DNA of 64,000 nt, from NCBI RefSeq assembly GCF_001513975.1, contig NZ_KQ947986.1, positions 124,001 through 188,000 on the forward strand. Reading direction: 5' to 3'. The translations under genes were made by a program, and so were the position numbers. The notes under the pieces were generated by a model. The model was not told where the DNA came from. It saw nothing but the letters and a program-made list of their open reading frames with translations, and did not search any database. Origin of the DNA: Streptomyces curacoi. GTDB taxonomy: Bacteria; Actinomycetota; Actinomycetes; Streptomycetales; Streptomycetaceae. Below are positions 57,169-64,000 of this stretch, one piece after another (position 1 is the stretch's first letter; each line of letters begins with the position of its first letter).

Positions 57169-58134
57169 GTGACAGCGGTACGACTCTCCCCGGGACGCCT
57201 GCTCCGGCGTGTCCCGGTCCGCCGGATACTGTGCCTGCTCCCGCTCGCCCTCGTCGCCGCGGTCGCGGTGCGCCACCGGTCCGTGCTCGCCGAGGGCGTC
57301 GGCCATCTGGCGACGGCGAAGTGGCCATGGCTGCTCGCCGCGGCCTGCGCCACCTGTCTGACCTGGGTCGCGGCGGCGGTGACCCGGCAGGGCGCGGTCG
57401 TCGACCGGCTGCCGAGACTGCGGCTGCTCGCCACGCAGTTCGCGGCGGGCTCGGCCAACCACCTGCTGCCCACCGGCCTCGGCGCGAGCGCGGTCAATCT
57501 GCGTTTCATGACGGTCTGCGGGCTGCCGCTCGCCCGCTCCTCGGCCGCGCTGGCGCTATATCTGCTCGCGGAGAGCGTGGCCCGGGTCGGCCTGCTGGCA
57601 GCGCTGCTGATCGCCTTCCCCGACGCGCTGCGTCTCGGGCCACTGCTGCCGACGGGGGCGTGGGGGCCGCTGCTGGGTGTCATCGCCGCCGCGGCGGTCG
57701 TGGTGGTGGCCGTCTTCGCACTCGTACGCCGGTTGCGCACCGCAGTGCTCACGTTCCTGCGCACCGCGCTGCACGAGGCACGCTCGGTGCACACCCGCCC
57801 GTCCCGGGCGCTGGCGCTGTGGGGCGGTTCGCTGGCCTTCCCCGTGCTCCAGGCGGCCGGGCTGGTCCTGGTCGGGCTCGCCCTGGGACTGCCGGTGCGG
57901 CCCGTCCACATGGCGCTCGCGTATCTGGCGGCGACCGTCGCCGTCGCCCTGGTGCCCACGCCGGGCGGCCTGGGCTCGGTCGAGGCGGCGCTGGTCGTGG
58001 CGCTGGTGGCGGCGGGTGGCCCGGTGGCGGTGGCGACGGCGGTGGTGCTGGCGTACCGGATCATCACGGTGTGGCTGCCGCTGCTGCCGGGGGCGTTGAC
58101 GCTGGGTGCGCTGGTGCGGTGGAAGGTCATCTGA
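57169..58134 (+). CDS. Flippase-like membrane protein (LPG synthase TM-region/UPF0104 family)
   Basis: 321 residues, about eight membrane helices. FAAGSANHLLPTGLGASAVN and VALVPTPGGLGSVEAALVVAL are the paired motifs of the lysylphosphatidylglycerol-synthase membrane domain. It probably flips or transfers a lipid-linked substrate; no soluble synthase domain is present. The GTG at 57169 is chosen; GGAGAG lies somewhat far upstream. A tandem repeat precedes the gene. Confidence 0.82.
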   Translation: MTAVRLSPGRLLRRVPVRRILCLLPLALVAAVAVRHRSVLAEGVGHLATAKWPWLLAAACATCLTWVAAAVTRQGAVVDRLPRLRLLATQFAAGSANHLLPTGLGASAVNLRFMTVCGLPLARSSAALALYLLAESVARVGLLAALLIAFPDALRLGPLLPTGAWGPLLGVIAAAAVVVVAVFALVRRLRTAVLTFLRTALHEARSVHTRPSRALALWGGSLAFPVLQAAGLVLVGLALGLPVRPVHMALAYLAATVAVALVPTPGGLGSVEAALVVALVAAGGPVAVATAVVLAYRIITVWLPLLPGALTLGALVRWKVI

Positions 58135-58181
58135 CCGCCCAGTAACGTGCGGGGTCGGACTCACGGAAAAGGGGCCCCGCC

Positions 58182-58946
58182 ATGCCGGTCCGCGTCGAGC
58201 GCCAGGAGCACGTCACCACCGTCGTCCTTTCCCGGCCCGAGGTCCGGAACGCGGTGGACGGCCCGACCGCGGCCGAACTCGCCGCTGCCTTCCGGGAGTT
58301 CGAGGCGGACGACGAGGCGCGGGTGGCGGTGCTGTGGGGCGAGGGCGGCACGTTCTGCGCGGGCGCCGACCTCAAGGCGCTGGGCAGCGAGCGGGGCAAC
58401 CGGGTCACGCCGGAGGGGGACGGTCCGATGGGGCCGACCCGGCTGCGGCTGTCGAAGCCGGTGATCGCCGCGGTCGCGGGGCACGCGGTGGCGGGCGGCC
58501 TCGAACTCGCCCTGTGGTGCGATCTGCGGGTCGCCGAGGAGGACGCCGTCTTCGGTGTGTTCTGCCGCCGCTGGGGCGTGCCGCTGATCGACGGCGGCAC
58601 GGTACGGCTGCCCCGGCTGATCGGCACGAGCCGCGCGCTGGACATGATCCTGACCGGACGGCCGGTGCCCGCGCGCGAGGCCCACGAGATGGGGCTCGCC
58701 AACCGTGTCGTGCCGACGGGCCGCGCCCGCGCCGAGGCGGAGGAGCTGGCCGCCACGATCGCCCGGTTCCCGCAGGACTGCCTGCGCGCCGACCGTGCGT
58801 CCGTGCTCGACCAGGACGGGCGGGCGGAAGAAGCCGCGCTGCGGGGTGAACTCCGCCACGGCATGGGGGTGCTGGCAACGAGCCTGGAGGGCGCCGCCCG
58901 GTTCGGGTCCGGGGCCGGGCGGCACGGCTCGTTCACGGACCTGTGA
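58182..58946 (+). CDS. Enoyl-CoA hydratase/isomerase-family (crotonase) protein
   Basis: 254 residues. FCAGADLKALGS builds the oxyanion hole, AGHAVAGGLELALWCDLRVA holds the first Glu. The place of the second catalytic Glu (FGVFCRRWGVPLIDGG) lacks it, so hydration by the two-Glu mechanism is unlikely; an isomerase, hydrolase or other crotonase reaction fits better. AAGGGG-type ribosome site before the ATG. It starts 47 bases after the flippase-like gene on the same strand. Confidence 0.87.
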   Translation: MPVRVERQEHVTTVVLSRPEVRNAVDGPTAAELAAAFREFEADDEARVAVLWGEGGTFCAGADLKALGSERGNRVTPEGDGPMGPTRLRLSKPVIAAVAGHAVAGGLELALWCDLRVAEEDAVFGVFCRRWGVPLIDGGTVRLPRLIGTSRALDMILTGRPVPAREAHEMGLANRVVPTGRARAEAEELAATIARFPQDCLRADRASVLDQDGRAEEAALRGELRHGMGVLATSLEGAARFGSGAGRHGSFTDL

Positions 58947-59221
58947 CGGCGCCGTCCGGCCACTGCCACCGGCGCATGCGGCGGTGAGCGGCCCTCGTGC
59001 GACGCCCGAGCATCCAGCGCGCCTCCCGAAGCAGCCGTTCGGCCCTCCGAAGGAGCCCGAGTTCGCTGGAGAATGCCCGAAAAGCAACCGATGAGGCCGT
59101 CCGGCTGACGCTCCCGGCACGAACACGTGTACCCGATACGGCAGGATGAGCCCTCGCGCCGGTCTCGGGGGAAGGGGTGGCCGGCGCGACGGCACATCGC
59201 GGAAATCGAGCAGGTGACAAC
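58947..59221. other. Intergenic region before mscS-type gene
   Basis: 275 bases with no supported frame apart from the short coupled one that follows. It should contain the mscS promoter. No hairpin or repeat was noticed. Confidence 0.4.
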
Positions 59222-59293
59222 GTGACGAGACCTCACATCCGGCCGTCGGCGAAGGAATTCGCCGCAGCTCTTGCTTTCGGGGGTGACCGGTGA
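59222..59293 (+). CDS. Possible 23-aa leader peptide coupled to mscS gene
   Basis: GTG at 59222 with a GAGCAGGTG stretch before it opens a 23-codon frame (TRPHIRPSAKEFAAALAFGG in its middle). Its TGA overlaps the GTG of the channel gene (GTGA). Such an overlap often means translational coupling. The peptide itself is not recognised and may be only a coupling device. Confidence 0.35.
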   Translation: MTRPHIRPSAKEFAAALAFGGDR

Positions 59294-60384
59294 AGCGAGC
59301 GCTCACTGTGGACGACCTGGTCGTCGCCGGGATCGCGCTGGCGGCCGGTCTGCTCGCGGCCTTCCTGCTGCGGATGCTGCTGCGCTGGCTGGGCAAGCAC
59401 GCCGACCGCACCCGCTGGAGCGGCGACGACCTCATCGTGGACGCGCTGCGGACCGTGGTGCCGTGGGCGGCGTTCCTCGGCGGCGCGGCCTCCGCGGGCG
59501 CGGCGCTGCCGCTGACCCGCACGGTCCAGCACAACGTCAACAAGACCCTGACCGTGCTGTTCATCTTCGTCGTGACGCTGGCGGTGGCCCGCGGGGTCGC
59601 CGGACTGATGCGGACGGTCACCCAGTCCCGCCCGGGCGTCGCCGGCTCCGCCACCATCTTCGTCAACATCACCCGGATCCTGGTCCTGGCCATCGGCTTC
59701 CTGGTGGTGCTGCAGACGCTGGGCATCTCCATAGCGCCGCTGCTCACCGCCCTGGGCGTCGGCGGTCTGGCGGTCGCGCTGGCCCTGCAGGACACGCTCG
59801 CCAACCTCTTCGCGGGCATCCACATCCTCGCCTCCAAGACCGTCCAGCCCGGCGACTACATCCGGCTGAGCAGCGGCGAGGAGGGCTACGTCGAGGACAT
59901 CAACTGGCGTCAGACGACGGTCCGCAACCTGTCCAACAACCTGGTCGTGATCCCCAACGGGGAGCTCGCGAAGACGAACATGACCAACTTCATGCGGCCC
60001 GAGGAGCAGTTGACGATCCTGGTCCAGGTCGGCGTCGCCTACGACAGCGACCTGGAGCATGTCGAGCGGGTGACGAACGAGGTCATCGGCGAGGTGATGA
60101 CCGAGGTCGAGGGGGCCGTACCGGACCACGAACCGATCATCCGCTTCCACACCTTCGGCGACTCGCGGATCGGCTTCACCGTCATCCTGGGCGTCGGCGA
60201 GTTCAGCGACCAGTACCGGATCAAGCACGAGTTCATCAAGCGCCTGCACAAGCGCTACCGCCTGGAGGGCATCCGCATCCCGGCACCCACGCGGACGGTG
60301 GCGATCCAGCAGGGGACGGTGGCCATACCGCAACAGCGCGGCCCGGAGGAGGCGGACGAAGTGGCCTCCGTCCGCCTCGACTGA
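59290..60384 (+). CDS. MscS-family mechanosensitive channel
   Basis: 364 residues. Several N-terminal membrane helices (about 8-30, 55-70, 85-105, 125-145) precede the pore helix GVGGLAVALALQDTLANLFA. The MscS beta-domain follows: KTVQPGDYIRLSSGEEGYVE and VVIPNGELAKTNMTNFMR, then the C-terminal alpha/beta domain. It opens on membrane tension to release solutes during osmotic downshock. Start GTG at 59290. Confidence 0.92.
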   Translation: MKRALTVDDLVVAGIALAAGLLAAFLLRMLLRWLGKHADRTRWSGDDLIVDALRTVVPWAAFLGGAASAGAALPLTRTVQHNVNKTLTVLFIFVVTLAVARGVAGLMRTVTQSRPGVAGSATIFVNITRILVLAIGFLVVLQTLGISIAPLLTALGVGGLAVALALQDTLANLFAGIHILASKTVQPGDYIRLSSGEEGYVEDINWRQTTVRNLSNNLVVIPNGELAKTNMTNFMRPEEQLTILVQVGVAYDSDLEHVERVTNEVIGEVMTEVEGAVPDHEPIIRFHTFGDSRIGFTVILGVGEFSDQYRIKHEFIKRLHKRYRLEGIRIPAPTRTVAIQQGTVAIPQQRGPEEADEVASVRLD

Positions 60385-60408
60385 GCTCGCTTGTTCGGCT
60401 GAGCTCTC

Positions 60409-61974
60409 CTACAGGGTGGCCGAGTTGTCGTGGTGGCGGCTGCCCCGTCGGCGGCGCGGTGCGGACTGGGACGGTTTCACCGGGGTGACCGTCCAGTCCG
60501 GGTGGTCGGGCATGCGCGGCGTCCTGGTGCCGTACAGCCAGTCCCGCAGGAAACCGGACAGATCCTGCCCCGAGACCTCCGAGGCGACGGCGATGTAGTC
60601 CTGCGTCGTCGCCGAGGAGTCGCGGTAGCGGTCGAGGAAGGCGCGCTCCAGAGCGTTGAAGGCCTCCTCGCCGACGAGATTGCGCAGCGCGTACAGGACG
60701 AGGACACCGCCCAGATAGCGCTGGCCCTCGAACAGGTTCACCGCGTTCGGCGCCGCGACCGGCCCCCAGTCGTGCCGCCACTGGTCGCCGAGAGCGTACG
60801 TGTGCTTCATACGGGCTTCCAGGGTCGTCATCCCGAGGGAGTCGGCCCAGCCGCGCTCGTAGCGGTACAGCAGCCCGTAGAAGTCGGCGTGGCCCTCGTT
60901 CAGCCACAGGTCGGCCCAGGTGGCGGGGCTGACGCTGTTGCCGAAGTAGGAGTGGACCAGCTCGTGCATCATGTGCGAGGCGATCCGCCGCTCCTCCTGG
61001 AGCAGGTAGTTCGGCTTGTAGATCGTGAGGGTCTGGGTCTCCAGGCCCGTGAAATCGAAGGCCTCCGGGTTGTCGGAGTTGCAGGGCAGCAGTCCGTACG
61101 TCTCGAACGGGTAGGCACCCAGCCGCGCCTCCAGCCAGGCCACCAGCCCGGGGGTCAGCGCGAGCGCCGGTTCGAGCGCCTCGGCCCGCGCCGTCGGGAC
61201 GACGTCCCGCAGCGGGAGCCCGTGCGGGCCCTGCCGCTCCTTGATCACGTAGTCGCCGACCGTGATCTGCACCAGTTCCGTGGCCATCGGCTCGCGGGAG
61301 CGGTACGTGTACGCCGTCCGGTCGCCCGCCAGGGTCTCCGTGCGCACGAGCGAGCCGGTCGCGACACCGCGCAGGCCGTTCGGGACGGTGAGGCGGAAGG
61401 AGAAGTCGGCCTTGTCGGACGGGTGGTCGTTGCAGGGGAAGACGGTGTGCGCCGAGTTCGGCTGGCAGCACACCGCGAACCCGTCCGGCGTGTCGACCCA
61501 GCCCGTGTGCGCCAGGGCGCGGCGCGGGTCCGCCGAGTACTCCACGCGGACGGTGACCCAGCACTTGGCCGGGAGGGTCCGTGCGGGCGTGATGCGCAGC
61601 TTCTCGTCCACCTGCTCGTACGTCGCCGCACGGCTGCCGACCCGGACGGCGCGGATGTCGAGGCCGAGGGCGTCGAGGGAGAACCGGCTCAGCGCCTGGG
61701 TGGTGTGGATCTTCAGGGTCGCGGTGGCGTCGACCAGGTGCGTGGTGGCGTCGTACGCGAGGTCGAGGTGGTAGGCCGAGACGCGGTAGCCGTCGTTGCC
61801 GAGGTTCGGGTAGACGGGGTCGCCGAGGGTCTCGGGGCCCGGGGTACCGGAGGTCCGGGCGGCCGACGTCCCCGTTCGCGTCGGCGTGGCCTGGGCGGAG
61901 GGCGCCGTGGTCAGGGCCGCCGCCGTGCCTATCAGGGCGGCCGCGGGGGCCGTCACTCTGGTGCGATATCTCAA
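60409..61974 (-). CDS. Secreted M1-family metallopeptidase (aminopeptidase)
   Basis: About 521 residues. The signal peptide has RYRTR, a hydrophobic Ala stretch and APSAQA. The zinc site HELVHSYFGNSVSPATWADL continues to WLNEGHADFY, giving HExxH with the distant Glu. The beta-rich N-domain has FPCNDHPSDKADFSFRLTV as in the M1 family. No long C-terminal helical domain, so it is the short form. The start is TTG at 61974 by signal peptide logic; GTG at 61956 is possible. Divergent from icd. Confidence 0.87.
   Translation of the reverse strand: MRYRTRVTAPAAALIGTAAALTTAPSAQATPTRTGTSAARTSGTPGPETLGDPVYPNLGNDGYRVSAYHLDLAYDATTHLVDATATLKIHTTQALSRFSLDALGLDIRAVRVGSRAATYEQVDEKLRITPARTLPAKCWVTVRVEYSADPRRALAHTGWVDTPDGFAVCCQPNSAHTVFPCNDHPSDKADFSFRLTVPNGLRGVATGSLVRTETLAGDRTAYTYRSREPMATELVQITVGDYVIKERQGPHGLPLRDVVPTARAEALEPALALTPGLVAWLEARLGAYPFETYGLLPCNSDNPEAFDFTGLETQTLTIYKPNYLLQEERRIASHMMHELVHSYFGNSVSPATWADLWLNEGHADFYGLLYRYERGWADSLGMTTLEARMKHTYALGDQWRHDWGPVAAPNAVNLFEGQRYLGGVLVLYALRNLVGEEAFNALERAFLDRYRDSSATTQDYIAVASEVSGQDLSGFLRDWLYGTRTPRMPDHPDWTVTPVKPSQSAPRRRRGSRHHDNSATL

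Positions 61975-64000
<2,026 letters not shown>

Noticed and set aside
54991..58134. Very long forward frame spanning the exporter region and the flippase-like gene
   Set aside because: Its first 2 kb is antisense to the ABC exporter and has Arg/Glu/Gly-rich nonsense composition. Only the last 321 codons from GTG 57169 look like a protein.

Overview
The sequence reads as a chromosomal segment of a Streptomyces-type actinobacterium. It has very high GC, strong codon-position bias, many GTG (and some TTG) starts, Tat-type and lipoprotein export signals, a sugar ABC importer with no ATPase gene of its own, and many typical Streptomyces families: GlgC with a GlgM-type glucan enzyme, WS/DGAT, an Rpf-LysM-M23 wall hydrolase, and monomeric NADP isocitrate dehydrogenase. 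Both window ends cut a gene (a GH85 endoglycosidase on the left, icd on the right).

Region 1 (1-9.63 kb) is a glycan-use locus: GH85 endo-beta-N-acetylglucosaminidase, GH5 beta-mannosidase-like enzyme, two permeases and a lipoprotein binding protein, a divergent LacI regulator with repeated CATTAG elements between them, then GH29 alpha-L-fucosidase and GH20 hexosaminidase. Together these could release, import and dismantle N-glycans. Region 2 (9.9-28.6 kb) is mixed core metabolism: amidase, SGNH hydrolase, TetR regulator with a clear operator, a 57-aa orphan protein, a degenerate HD protein, two SDRs, WS/DGAT, glgC/glgM, an Fe-S protein, a membrane transporter, a cell-wall hydrolase, 6-phosphogluconate dehydrogenase, a racemase-like protein, a GNAT and panD.

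Region 3 (28,603-50,791) is a genomic island of about 22.2 kb inserted inside the 5' end of panD. The 15-bp sequence GATCTTGGACTTGAA lies at both ends. The left copy is inside the intact panD; the right copy is inside a 10-codon orphan panD start. The intact panD therefore uses a start codon, first codons and promoter brought by the island. The island carries a DNA phosphorothioation system: dndA, divergent from dndB-C-D-E in overlapping order, and a Dnd-associated methyltransferase. It also carries a tightly overlapped five-gene operon that looks like a non-DptFGH restriction module: HTH protein, PLD-nuclease/DEAH helicase, 78-aa protein, second DndD-like ATPase, and Dnd-associated protein 4. 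A DUF262/DUF1524 (GmrSD/SspE-like) nuclease lies near the right end. The island's integrase is frameshifted and has lost its catalytic domain. IS5-type and IS110-type transposases are also dead, so the island looks fixed. An array of ACGTAC boxes next to dndB is a likely DndB operator.

Region 4 (50.9-64.0 kb) returns to native sequence: a secreted GH2 beta-galactosidase with a LamG insertion, an ABC exporter preceded by a textbook SoxR promoter (palindrome inside a 19-bp spacer, leaderless start), a flippase-like membrane protein, a crotonase, an MscS channel with a coupled mini-ORF, a secreted M1 aminopeptidase and icd. Two unrelated 18-bp tandem repeats lie in intergenic gaps, at 27.7 kb and 57.0 kb. 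No tRNA, rRNA or CRISPR array was seen.
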